A DNA stretch of 64,000 nt from Tribonema minus. Lineage: Eukaryota > Sar > Xanthophyceae > Tribonematales > Tribonemataceae. The position numbers and the translations under genes were made by a program. The stretch is from positions 868,001 through 932,000 of the forward strand of contig JAFCMP010000090.1 in NCBI GenBank assembly GCA_017506865.1, in the 5' to 3' direction. Below, piece after piece: positions 22,501 through 29,089 of the stretch. Below the pieces are notes generated by a model that saw nothing but the letters and a program-made list of their open reading frames with translations, had not been told where the DNA came from and ran no database searches. Each line of letters begins with the position of its first letter. The first letter of the stretch is position 1.

Positions 22501-25500
22501 TAGCAAGCAAGCTGCCGTTCAATGTCACGGCATTCGAAACGGTTGCATTGCCTGACAGTAAAGTGTTGCCCAAGACAATGAGAGCGCCTGCGAGCGATGT
22601 GTTGCCAGCTGTCACACTTATACCCACATTGGAAACAAGTCCGTTGCTTGAGACATTTGCCAGCTCCACAGCATTGGAACAGAATGATATGCTACCGGTG
22701 GCTGGGACATTATGCCACACCTTGTTAGTGTCAACGCCAATTGCAATGTCAGAGGTGGACGGCGTCGCGCTTCCATACAGGCGCAACCGCGAGCCGGCAT
22801 CTGTGCCGGGTGGCCCCGTTATTGAGCCGGTGGTGTTGGCCCAGAAGATCGATCTCCCCATGTACAGATTCGTTGCAACATTTGCGCTACCGCTAACGAG
22901 CAATGCCTTGTTGCTCGCAACCAGCAAATTGTCTTGGAACGAGGCAGCTCCACTTACAGAGAGGGTATTGCCCAGCACTGCGCTCTGAGAGGCTGGAACA
23001 GCAAGCCCCCCTGCCAACGTCGAAAGTCCTCCGACGTTAAGTGCGCTTGACACTACAGCATTTGTATACACGCTCAGGTCGGCTGTGTGCACTGTGAGCC
23101 CTGCTGCCGTTGCAGCATTGGAAAATGAGGTGAGGCCGTTTACGACCAGTGAGTTGTTGAGTGTGACGGGCTGAGTGGCTGTAAGCGTGTTGGTAAGGAC
23201 AACAGGACCAGCCACACTCAGGCTCTTTGATAGAGCAACATTATCCAGAAGAGTTGAAGCTCCTGTCACCGAGAGGGCACCACCTAAAGAAGTCGCACCA
23301 CCGCTGCCCACAGTCAGAGGCTTTCCAACTGCCACAGATACCCCATTATTGAAGGTAGCTGTGCCTTCGACAGTTGCTGCGCCTGAAACCACTGCATTCG
23401 TATACACATCAAGATCGCCTGCATACACTGTCAGCCCCGCAGCGCTGGCGCCACCTGATAGAGATGTAGCACCTGTCACTGAAAGTGTGTCTCCGAGCAC
23501 CACTGGTTTTGCAGCAGTGGTGTTGCCACTCAGCACGGTATTTCCGGTTACGGTCAGACCTCCAGTGACACCCACGTTCTTAGCAGCAGTCAAGTTATCT
23601 TGCAGCGTTGCAGCCGCGGCGACACTGAGAGTTCCCCCCAGTGTAGTAACCCCCCCTGCCCCGACAGTCAGCGGCTTGCCAGACACTCCTGTGATGCCAT
23701 TGTTGAACGTTGCCAGACCTCCTACAGTAGCAGTGCCTGACACCACTGTATTCGTATACACGCTGAGGTCGCCGGCGTACACTGTAAGTCCTGCAGCGCT
23801 TGCGCCTCCTGCCAGCGATGTCGCTCCAGCCACTGCCAGTGTGTCTCCTAGTGTAACAGGTTTTGTTGCGCTTGTGTTACCACTGAGCACAGTGTTGCCT
23901 AGGACAGTGATGTTGTCTTGGAATGCAGACGTGGAGGACACCAGCAGAGTGCCCCCGAGTGAGGTAGCGCCACCTGCACCAATGACCAATGGCTTGCCTG
24001 CTGCGCCGATGATACCATTATTGAAAGTTGCCAGGCCAGCAACTGTAGACGTACCCGACACCACAGTATTTGTGTACACACTGAGGTCAGCTGTATGCAC
24101 AGTCAGCCCTGCAGCACTGCCGCCGCCTGCTAATGATGCCACCCCGCCTACTGTCAATGTGTCGCCTAGTACGACTGGCTTAGCAGCGGTGGTGTTGCCA
24201 TTCAGCACTGCGTTCCCTGTCACAGTCAGACTGCCTGTTACCCCCACGTTCTTTGAAGCGGTAACATTGTCCTGGAAGGTAGAATTCGAGGATACCACAA
24301 GTGTACCGCCTAGAGAAGTCGTGCCTCCTGTACCGACTGTGAGTGGTTTTCCTGCAGCTCCTGCAATTCCGTTGTTGAATGTCGCGAGACCAGCGACTGT
24401 CGCAGTGCCAGACAGCACAGCATTGGTGTACACGCTCAGGTCAGCCGTGTGCACGGTCAATCCTGCAGCGCTGGCCCCACCCGTAAGAGATGTAGCTCCT
24501 GTCACTGAAAGCGTGTCCCCCAACATCACAGGCTTGGCAGCAATGGTATTACCACTGAGCACTGTGTTCCCAGCTACGTCAAGTTCTCCTGTGACCCCCC
24601 AATTCTTCGACGCAGTGACATTGTCTTGGAAGGTGGAGGTCGATGACACGGAGAGAGTACCTCCTAGTATGGTTGCACCCCCTGCGCCGACTGTCAAGGG
24701 CTTGCCTGCAGCTCCTGCTATTCCGTTGTTAAATGTTGCCAGCCCTCCCACTGTAGATGAACCAGAAACAACGGCATTCGAATACACATTTAGATCAGCA
24801 GTGTACACGGAAAGCCCGGCAGCGCTGGCACCGCCTGCAAGAGATGTGGCCCCTGCCACAGACAGTGTATCGCCAAGTATTGCTGGCTTGGAGACTGTGG
24901 TGTTTCCGCTCAGCACTGTGTTTCCAGATACAGTAAGCCCACCTGTTACTCCTAAGTTCTTTGATGCTGTAACATTGTCCTGGAGAGTTGAAGTGGCAGC
25001 CACTGAAAGTGTGCCTCCTAAAATTGTGGCGCCTCCTGTGCCCACAGTAAGTGGCTTGCCTGAGGCTCCCGTGATACCATTATTAAAAGTAGCTAGACCC
25101 CCAACGGTGGACGTGCCTGATATTACTGTATTGGTGTACACATTGAGGTCAGCCGTGTACACTGTCAAACCCGCAGCGCTGCCACCCCCTGACAGAGAAG
25201 TCGCACCCCCGACAGTCAACGTGTCGCTCAAAACCACTGGTTTTGCAGCAGTCGCATTGCCGCTCAATACTGTGTTACCAGTCACAGTCAGCCCGCCCGT
25301 CACCCCCACATTCTTGGCGGCGGTGACGTTGTCCTGCAGCGTTGACGTTGAAGATACAGAAAGCGTACCCCCCAGAGAGGTTGCACCTCCTGCGCCTATC
25401 ACTAGAGACTTACCTGCGGCCCCTATGATGCCATTGTTGAACGTTGCAAGACCTCCAACAGTTGAAGTCCCCGACACGACCTCATTGGCATACACATTCA

Positions 25501-26656
25501 GGTCTGCCGTGTGCACTGTGAGACCCGCTATGCTGGCAGAGCTGCTGAATGTTGCAGTTCCACTCACATTGAGATTGTTGCTCAAGACAGCCTGCTGTGA
25601 GACATTAAGAGTGCCACCCAGATAGGTGGCTCCACTTGTGACTCGCAGAAACTTGTTTGCAGCAATAGTCACATTATCTCCCAGCTCAGTGGCGCCACTC
25701 ACCTGAGTCGGACCCACAAAGTTCACCGCCCCTATGAACGTAGTGCTGCCTCCGACATGCAGATTTGCTCCCATCGACACATCTCCTGAAGTGGTGACGG
25801 CGCCACCTAATAAAGATGTTCCCACAACTGCGATGTTTCCACCAACTGTTGCACTGCCTGACGCCAAGGTCAAGGATTTATTTGAAGCGATTACGACATT
25901 GTCAGCAAAGCTGGAAGGGGGGGTGACCTGGAGCAAGCTGCCCATCAGCTGAACATTACTGTAAACTAGCATGTCATCAGTGTGGACAGTCAGCCCCTGA
26001 CTTACTATACCCCCATCGAAGGAACTCAAGCCTGTCACACCAAGTACTCCTCCTATATTAGTTGCTGCAGATGAAACTGTCAACCCTTCATCCCCATCCA
26101 CCACAACGCTGCCCAAATATGTGGTGTTCCCTGCAATCTCCATATCTCCGCTGAGAACGGTGTCTCCAGTAACCAGTAGTGAGCTGCCTGAATCCACTGT
26201 AACATTACCGTTAAAGTAGGAGAGCGAGTTATGGGTGCAGACTCCCTGTACAGACAGCGTTCCAGCAGCCTGCATATTGCCGTTAACCTGGGCAGACCCT
26301 GTCACAAGGGAACTGCCAGTGACGTTGACGGATTGTGCAGTGATAGCAGCAACTGTCAGCGTCTCACCTACATTGCAGTTGGTGACATTCGCACTAGGCA
26401 CAACAATAGAGGATCCCAGAGCTATTGAGTCAGCAGTGATAGCATTCGTAACTGCGATAGAACTCGCCGAGAGACTAGTGCGTGCCACAAGGGGGCCTGC
26501 GCATGTGACAGTCTGCCCATCATCGGTGATGAGAGCACTTCCTGGAGGGTACTCATCGCCATCGGATGCTTTCAAGTGGCCTGAGAAGACAATGTTGCCC
26601 TGTACAAGAACGTCACCGCCCAAGTTTAAACTGTAGGCGTCTTCCAGGTTGCTCAT
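10559..26656 (-). CDS. Giant repetitive fibre-like protein (5,365 residues)
   Basis: One uninterrupted frame of 16.1 kb, about a quarter of the window. It is almost wholly Gly/Ser/Thr/Val/Ala/Asn with very few charged residues, in short strands of the type GNTTVxGTLxVxG that predict a long beta-helical or trimeric fibre. Two higher-order units recur: about 118 residues (GLTVHTADLNVYTNAV..., roughly residues 380-1430 and again later) and about 127 residues (GLTVYTNDASIYSNAV..., roughly 2470-4290). Non-repeat modules interrupt it. A VNVDDKS(V/I)xLA...LGNG module occurs twice, around residues 1950 and 4440. A GPPGxxAGxxLRLY...GVD...W(H/Q)N(V/I)P module occurs near 1290 and near the C-terminus; both are fibre modules seen in large DNA viruses. 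The last 90 residues form a distinct non-repeat tip. No signal peptide. Likely a virion fibre or adhesin. Confidence 0.9.
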   Translation of the reverse strand: MSNLEDAYSLNLGGDVLVQGNIVFSGHLKASDGDEYPPGSALITDDGQTVTCAGPLVARTSLSASSIAVTNAITADSIALGSSIVVPSANVTNCNVGETLTVAAITAQSVNVTGSSLVTGSAQVNGNMQAAGTLSVQGVCTHNSLSYFNGNVTVDSGSSLLVTGDTVLSGDMEIAGNTTYLGSVVVDGDEGLTVSSAATNIGGVLGVTGLSSFDGGIVSQGLTVHTDDMLVYSNVQLMGSLLQVTPPSSFADNVVIASNKSLTLASGSATVGGNIAVVGTSLLGGAVTTSGDVSMGANLHVGGSTTFIGAVNFVGPTQVSGATELGDNVTIAANKFLRVTSGATYLGGTLNVSQQAVLSNNLNVSGTATFSSSASIAGLTVHTADLNVYANEVVSGTSTVGGLATFNNGIIGAAGKSLVIGAGGATSLGGTLSVSSTSTLQDNVTAAKNVGVTGGLTVTGNTVLSGNATAAKPVVLSDTLTVGGATSLSGGGSAAGLTVYTADLNVYTNTVISGTSTVGGLATFNNGITGASGKPLTVGTGGATILGGTLSVAATSTLQDNVTASKNLGVTGGLTVSGNTVLSGNTTVSKPAILGDTLSVAGATSLAGGASAAGLSVYTADLNVYSNAVVSGSSTVGGLATFNNGIAGAAGKPLTVGAGGATILGGTLSVSSTSTFQDNVTASKNWGVTGELDVAGNTVLSGNTIAAKPVMLGDTLSVTGATSLTGGASAAGLTVHTADLSVYTNAVLSGTATVAGLATFNNGIAGAAGKPLTVGTGGTTSLGGTLVVSSNSTFQDNVTASKNVGVTGSLTVTGNAVLNGNTTAAKPVVLGDTLTVGGVASLAGGGSAAGLTVHTADLSVYTNTVVSGTSTVAGLATFNNGIIGAAGKPLVIGAGGATSLGGTLLVSSTSAFQDNITVLGNTVLSGNTSATKPVTLGDTLAVAGATSLAGGASAAGLTVYAGDLSVYTNTVVSGTATVGGLATFNNGITGVSGKPLTVGAGGVTTLGGTLSVAAAATLQDNLTAAKNVGVTGGLTVTGNTVLSGNTTAAKPVVLGDTLSVTGATSLSGGASAAGLTVYAGDLDVYTNAVVSGAATVEGTATFNNGVSVAVGKPLTVGSGGATSLGGALSVTGASTLLDNVALSKSLSVAGPVVLTNTLTATQPVTLNNSLVVNGLTSFSNAATAAGLTVHTADLSVYTNAVVSSALNVGGLSTLAGGLAVPASQSAVLGNTLSVSGAASFQDNLLVASNKALLVSGSANVATNLYMGRSIFWANTTGSITGPPGTDAGSRLRLYGSATPSTSDIAIGVDTNKVWHNVPATGSISFCSNAVELANVSSNGLVSNVGISVTAGNTSLAGALIVLGNTLLSGNATVSNAVTLNGSLLANKSVVLANTLDVSGVSTFSAPVSAAGLTVHTSDLNVYTNTVVSGALQVGGTATLSNGAVVAAGKSFTVGASGSTVLGGTLSVTGVSMLQDNVVLSKNLGISGDATVNGNLSVTKPATLQNTLGVTGKTTLGGDLQVSGVTTFVGAVNFSGSTQVTGATELRDNVTVAAGKYLAVTSGDTILGGGLQVGGAAVFDSAVACSGLVVHTDDVNLYSNTMMFGTLQVDSDATFNQGVTIANSKTLQVAAGSSLAVASNATIGNVSVSHAAMLADLNVSGSARFDTALATAGLTVHTNDAALYCNTVMSGSLSVGGSASLNNVALANGKTLTVGTGQTTLGGAVQISGDTTLSGNTSMTRPVALSDTLDVQKLATFSGGASSNGLTVYTNDLNVYSNMIASGAVTVGGLTTFNNGVTVAAGRATSLGGTLTVASNSTLVGNVDIQSNVSVTKGVALSNVLSVTGPASFSNTVSISKSLAVTGGDTSLTGKMCVSDDVTMSKALTVSGSATFANAVSAAGLVVHTSEAAIYTNTTVTGELTVGSTLHAQKNLTVDGNISVSKNLTVYGDFFVSGVVTAISAATVNVDDKSVGLAYNTTDRAQLQDGGMQLGNGTNAISLTYDNSLTSWVSNVSVATKKGNSYLIGSGANLITGEGVTMSESTLTMGSPTANIQIGASNVVLSAGGMSFASPTAAITTGSITVAGTSTSANSVITGTCTMANLDVQGPAAFESPISAAGMTVYTNDLSVYTNTVLSGTLTTGGRATFGNGFSVAAGKSVAIGDGATTMGGTLTVTGGTVLQNSLSVGGQTTTSGNLSALSNVSVSGNLTVANGVALSNTLSVAGFATFSSAVTASGGMTVASGDLSVYTNAVVSGTLTSAGLATFNNGITVAATKPLTVGNGSTTLGGALSVAGNSTMSGTLAVTGNTTITGNSQFWNSIFCSGYMTAATYLSVGSSLRINEANVEGGHYGIMHANKQDSQMATYVAMTGTGKSWSTGNTQSLGGVTGYALRHRIANTAGRGFIWENSSETPLMSLAADSGNATVAGTMSIGSSANVMGSLSVGGACTVSNTLTVLKAVTMSNTLDVAGMGTFSSSISAAGITVYTNDASFYCNATVSGAIQVGGLATMSNGLTVAASKPLTVGAGGSTSLGGSLTVAGETQLQDNVNVSAGRTLTVGSGATSLGGTLNVAANTVLSGALTASKAVTLSNTLDVAGLGTFASGISTAGINVYTNDASIYSNAVVSGTLQVGGLATMTNGLAISASKPLTVGTGGATTLGGTLTVSGITQLNDNTAVAAGKTFTVGSGSTSLGGTLNVAANTVLSGALAASKEVTLSNTLDVAGLATFTSGISAAGLTVYTNDASIYSNAVVSGTLQVGGLATMTNGLAISASKPLTVGTGGATTLGGTLTVSGITQLNDNTAVAAGKTFTVGSGATSLGGTLNVAANTELSGALAASKAVTLSNTLDVAGLGTFTSGISAAGLTVFTNDASIYSNAVVSGTLQVGGLATMTNGLAISASKPLTVGTGGVTTLGGNLTVSGITQLNDNTAVAVGKTLTVGSGATSLGGTLDVVGAGTFTSGISTAGLTVVTNDASIYSNAVVSGTLQVGGLATMTNGLAISASKPLTVGAGGSTSLGGNLTVSGITQLNDNTAVAAGKTFTVGSGATNLGGTLNVTANTVLSGALAASKAVTMSNTLDVAGLGTFTSGISTTGITVYTNDASIYSNAVVSGTLQVGGLATMTNGVAISASKPLTVGTGGVTTLGGNLTVSGITQLNDNTAVAAGKTFTVTSGDTTLGGTLNVAANTQLLGALTVTKAAAMSNTLNVTGLTTLGSNLNVTGGSFFASNVYVAAGMELRTSGSFQVFGSGATTLGGQIYVGGNQQFGATTGAQTMDVRSVPTFKAAATFNDNVTISKNLSLTGNASITQTANVSGGLNVSGVVTVSNSASIAGLTVHTSDLSVYSNAVLSGTATIAGLATFSNGILGAAGKPLTVGTGGATALGGTLSVTSTSTLQDNVTASKNVGVGGALTVTGNSTLSKPVTISDSLDIAGVVTVSNSASIAGLTVHTADLNVYTNAVMSGTTTVAGLATFNNGIVGAAGKSLIVGSGGITTLGGTLSVASVSTFQDNVTATKNVGVAGALTVSAATTLSGNTTLAGNTTIAKPLALSDTLDVAGTVTVANSASIAGLTVHTADLNVYSNSVLSGTCTVGGAAYFNNGIIGASGKALTVGVGGATSLGGTLSVTSTATLQDNVTASKNVSVGGALVVADNTTLSKPVVMSDSVTVAGVVTVSNSASIAGLTVHTSDLNVYSNAVISGATTVGGTATFSNGIVGAAGKSLTIGVGGATTLGGSLTVAGATQMQDNVAVSAGKSLTVGSGSTVLGGTLSVTADAQLSGALTVSKAVTMSNTLNVAGLGDFTSGMSTAGITVYTNDASLYCNTTVSGILQVGGLATMINGVAISASKPLTVGTGGVTTLGGTLTVSGITQLNDNTAVAAGKTFTVGSGATSLGGTLNVAANTVLSGTLAASKAATLSNTLDVAGVGTFTSGISTAGLTVFTNDASIYTNAVVSGTLQVGGLATLTNGVAISASKPLTVGTGGVTTLGGTLTVSGITQLNDNTAVAAGKTFTVDSGATSLGGTLSVSANTLLSGALTASKAVTLSNTLDVAGLGTFTSGISTAGLTVFTNDASIYSNTVVSGTLQVGGLATMTNGVAISASKPLTVGTGGATTLGGSLTVAGATQMQDNVSVSAGKSLTVGSGSTVLGGTLSVTADAQLSGALTVSKAVTMSNTLNVVGLGDFTSGMSTAGITVYTNDASLYCNTTVSGILQVGGLATMTNGVTISASKPLTVGTGGSTTLGGSLTVAGATQMQDNVAVSAGKSLTVGTGSTILGGTLDVASNTILLGNQQFGATTGAQTMDVRAVPTFKAAVTFNDNVSVAKSLTVSSNVAVTQNMNVTGTLSATGAATLSSTLTVGAGGTTTLGGPLNVVGITQLQDNTTIAAGKTLSVTSGNTSMGGGLDVTGNVVLNQTLLVKGDLQVQGTVISVNSSSVNVDDKSIALATSSTDPTLFDGGGMYLGNGSNSASILYNNFRTTWDSSIGVDVPAGKAFTVDHGTGLSLSSSGLALPSPLSTVSVGGGSVLSNSGLTFSNTSALLTVGAANVSGNLVISGNSSFQKTTVAGTLQVDQLATFNNGLTIAASKPLSVGNGGSTTLGGSLTVAGTSQLNDNVTISASKTLTVGTGACTLGGSLSVTGATVLSSTLGVSAAASFSDNVSIAAAKTLTVGTGTTNLGGALNVTGATVLSSNLGVTGITTFADNVVVAAAKTLTVGTGATSLGGALNVTGAATMSSDLAVTGRLLGSTANTTANYLGIGGILRLGYFGDDFKGEVVIHLVGATKQCRAIIHINYSASTYGDSSNMRCWWVECSGSTGSNALGISTVTLTDLAFSTTTHYVHVTSALGETCTGYVSVLNKATAYGAGTFTISFGTGAVTPVNAGATHPLSTTEGINYAPSVYVKNNLIVGGTLTTGSLSMNSMSLPSDLTVGGNTTLGNSSAVNVVTVNSMVNMKGSLCGQMTSFNSTGAGWIRIGTVGDFINSEIVVQVINTSTGTKSSCMRVEIDYGRSINAQDSYGGYCVTARQGGPYGTGAYMFNRIAMTGLNLVQASNASAANKTLWAYLPSTVALTIQISVINKSPRYDYAQFVPDSTLTTQTSDSTPVNLLASGCFILDTMETVNHNGTLYVGGHITTPDFFATSSSSLANASASSLTVSGVLTASSTVNVADYISLGSSYGPPGSVAGTKLRLYNNMDALTTTNEYSMGVDGNTMWQNIPPSAHYSMMLGNTAYYDFSTTKGVAIESAMLYSTPVGKSGSLGGTGSVNTNYGIAVTATSAAIHVWLNIYGTAAYSGSHHLYICLFANSTTSTALKASADGPDVNGYAATLATTFTGLTPGTTYYLGLGVYAVGAGGASWTFTVFSGGAYSLNAYACDY
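13800..19260 (-). repeat. Array of about 381-bp coding repeats (127 residues)
   Basis: A second family of units inside the same gene. A marker block (GGCTTGGA(C/T)GCTGA) lies at about 17271, 17652, 17961, 18342 and 18723, giving spacings of 381, 309, 381 and 381. The 309-base interval is a copy lacking 72 bases (24 codons), so the frame is kept. Units contain SKPLTVGTGG, TQLNDNTAVAAGKT and AASKAVTLSNTLDVAG. Boundaries are approximate. Confidence 0.85.
22380..25560 (-). repeat. Array of about 354-bp coding repeats (118 residues)
   Basis: Inside the giant gene, consecutive copies of a 118-residue unit follow each other with high identity at base level as well as protein level. One copy, near 23,880-23,940, is shortened and lacks the KNVGVTGGLTV segment. 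The unit contains VYTNxVxSG, ATFNNG, GKPLTVGxGG, LQDNVTASKN and GNTVLSGNT. The identity of copies suggests unequal crossing-over or gene conversion. Boundaries are approximate. Confidence 0.85.
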
Positions 26657-27460
26657 GATGATTTAAGTTCATACAAACATAATTATGCGGCGTTTTAATA
26701 CATTAGAGCACATTGTGCCACATGCATTACAGTTAGACCAGAGGGACAAGATGGACAACCGTGCAGCGAAACAAAGGACCATTATGCAATAAAACAAAGG
26801 ACCATAAAGCAACAAAACAAAGGACCATTATGTAACATGCAACGACATGACAGTGAATTTGATTAGTATATATCAGTACACACATCAAAGAGTGTATTCC
26901 TCACAGCACAACAAAAGACTATCACGGCGCACAAAAGGCTTGTCAGGCTGTGAGTCTGCATGACACCAACCTGAGTTGCAGCAGCAATCCCGCTCACGTT
27001 GCTTGTGCACTTCAGGGCGACCAGTACAACTACCACAAGCACTGAGCTCACCTATCGAGGCTTGTGTGCCCACCATGGTCCACCTCACGACCCTACTTGG
27101 TGTGAAAAGATCTACGATTTGGGAACATGATCGGTATTGCTCAACTGCTGCGAAGTTACACAAATTGACAACTCATAGCCACATCACAATACATGCAGCA
27201 AACACATACATAAATCAAAGGTCGCCATGCGTGCACATTAATGGACATTGAAAGAAACTGTCATCTGCAATGCATAGAGCCCTGACTAGCCAAACACTCA
27301 GTTGACCTGGCTGAGAAATGGTGATCTCCTATGCCACAGGTAGCACTGAAGATGCAATGCAAATGTCTATCACATCCTAGCTTTCTGTACTCAACTGATG
27401 CAATCCGCAACAGTCGAGCAGCATATCAACATTTCTGCTCAGAGAGCTGTGAGACCCATC
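26657..27460. other. Intergenic region with short direct repeats
   Basis: About 800 bases without a supported gene, upstream of the giant fibre gene. At 26770-26833 the motif ACAAAGGACCAT(T/A)A is repeated three times at about 23-base spacing, which could be a protein-binding array. On the minus strand a short hydrophobic frame ends at 26863, but it lacks an ATG; it could be the second exon of a tiny split gene using the donor TAG|GTGAGC near 27051. That idea is too weak to call. Confidence 0.5.
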
Positions 27461-28634
27461 TCAATTGATGATTTGGAACTTGACATACCCAGCACAGTCA
27501 GTCTCCCAGTCGTCTCCAAAAAAAGCCTCAGCCGTATAGCGTTCTAAGTCCACCAGATACCCAGTGCGGGCTGCATTGGTGGAAACTTCGTTGTTCTTAC
27601 AGTCCTCGTCTGACGCAGTGTCGTAGATGAAAGCTGTGCCAATTGTTCCACCATCAGCACGTGTGAGCACAATCCTCTTCCCTGCAAACTGGTCAGCTGT
27701 CCCAGCGTTCAGATTTGGGTGGATGAAGAAGGCTGCAATGCGCATCTCTCTCACTCGTGCCTCCGGGAACTGTTGGTCTGGCAAGTACGCAAATTCTCCT
27801 GCGATACGACAACACAATACAACAGTACAATTTGCATTAGGATACACACAGTCATGGCAGCAGCAAGTGCTCAGCCTTGAATACTTTATACTATTGGCAC
27901 TAAGCTACAACTCCCTTGCTCACATGTGACACACACCAGCAAATGTGTACAGCAGATTGTGTCATGCCATGGCTTTTCACACCGGGCAGAACGGTAGCAG
28001 TGTTGCGGCTGCATTCTCAAACAGAACAGCACGCCGAAGCCAGCACGACACCATGCACCCAGCCGCCATTACTGATGGATGAAGTAGTCAAGGCGCGCAC
28101 TCACAACCTCCTACCAACAGGTGTCAGGTCAACATGCCTTGGAAGGTGCAACCGGAACATTGCTGACACAACTCATGATTTTCGACGTCATTCTCGCAAG
28201 ACCCTTATTACGATGAGCGCAGACATCGAAACACAAAAGCATCACAACTCCATGCGGCTACAATGAGGGCCACGGGGAACGTGTATGACAAAGAATCAAT
28301 GCGTGGCATTGCACCGTGCCCTGCACCGCTCACCTATGTGCTCTTTGGCATTAAAGTCTTCCGCTTCCTTAGTGGAAGTTGGATAGGACTCGTACCAGGT
28401 GAGCCTCGCCCGTCCTTCCAACAGAACTTCCCGCGACGGCGCGCGTGAACCTCGGTAGATCAGCCTTTGGTTTGATGGAAGTCTTCGGGCAAGTGCTTTT
28501 GTCAGCCGCGTACCATCAGGGAGGTACATGTTCAGGAACTCCATACCATGGCCAGGACCAAACGTGCGCTGACAAAGCTTGAACGGATCGTCATCGCCGC
28601 CCTCAAGGTGCAGAACAAGACTCGAGGTCGTCAT
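27461..28634 (-). CDS. Predicted two-exon gene, unknown secreted-type domain
   Basis: Two minus-strand frames join through a candidate GT-AG intron. Exon 1 is 28634-28334 (ATG start), exon 2 is 27798-27461, and the intron (27799-28333) is 535 bases. The donor is ATAG|GTGAGC and the acceptor is TATCGCAG|GAGAA. Both sides are in phase 1, so the join preserves frame and yields 212 residues. Exon 2 reads as a compact domain: GKRIVLTRADGG, TAFIYDTASDEDC, GYLVDLERYT and GYVKFQIIN, with paired Cys. This weakly recalls barwin/expansin-type double-psi barrels, but I cannot assign it. Exon 1 has no known domain. Without the splice, exon 2 lacks a good start codon. Function unknown. Confidence 0.45.
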
Positions 28635-29089
28635 GGTAAGGCCTCACAATTGACAGGTTTCTGGCAAGCCTTGTCGAGATGTGCGTCGTCTCCAGTGAGG
28701 GATACGCAATGTTCCAGCACCGTTCGCCGAGGTAAATGCTGCCCGTCTGTTTAAGCGAGTTCTTCCGAGGTCAACGCGGCCCGTTTGCTTAGAGTTCTTC
28801 ATGAGTTTGAACACCGCCCTACTTCCGAGTCGGTAGGGTCTCAGGCTAATTGAGCGGTACAGCATTGATCCAGCTTGCGTTGAGGCAAATACGAGAGGCG
28901 CAAGCTACTTACGTCAAAGCAGATGGCCCTCACACAAATCACCAACAGCTTATCGCCAGATGCTCAGCAGCAACCAAAAGCGTGTCGTCGTCCACAAACT
29001 TTAGTGTTACCCCAACTCGGGCGTTGAGCCCTCATCTGGCGCTTCAAAGTGCTTCGGGCGAGGAGACCACTGCGATCGGAGAACTGAGG
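28635..29089. other. Divergent intergenic region
   Basis: About 455 bases between the start codons of two predicted split genes. The plus strand is open from a TTG at 28850 in frame with the following gene, but has no ATG before 29090, so I treat this as leader sequence. No convincing separate gene is seen. Confidence 0.4.

Noticed and set aside
23175-25625. An 816-codon plus-strand open frame, and many shorter ones, opposite the giant fibre gene
   Set aside because: They are shadows created by the stop-poor Gly/Ser/Thr/Val repeat codons read in reverse; residues are Pro/Val/Thr-rich without domains.
26863-27163. Small hydrophobic minus-strand frame with a possible tiny intron (donor near 27051)
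   Set aside because: No ATG on the relevant frames and only short matches to the splice consensus; not enough to call.
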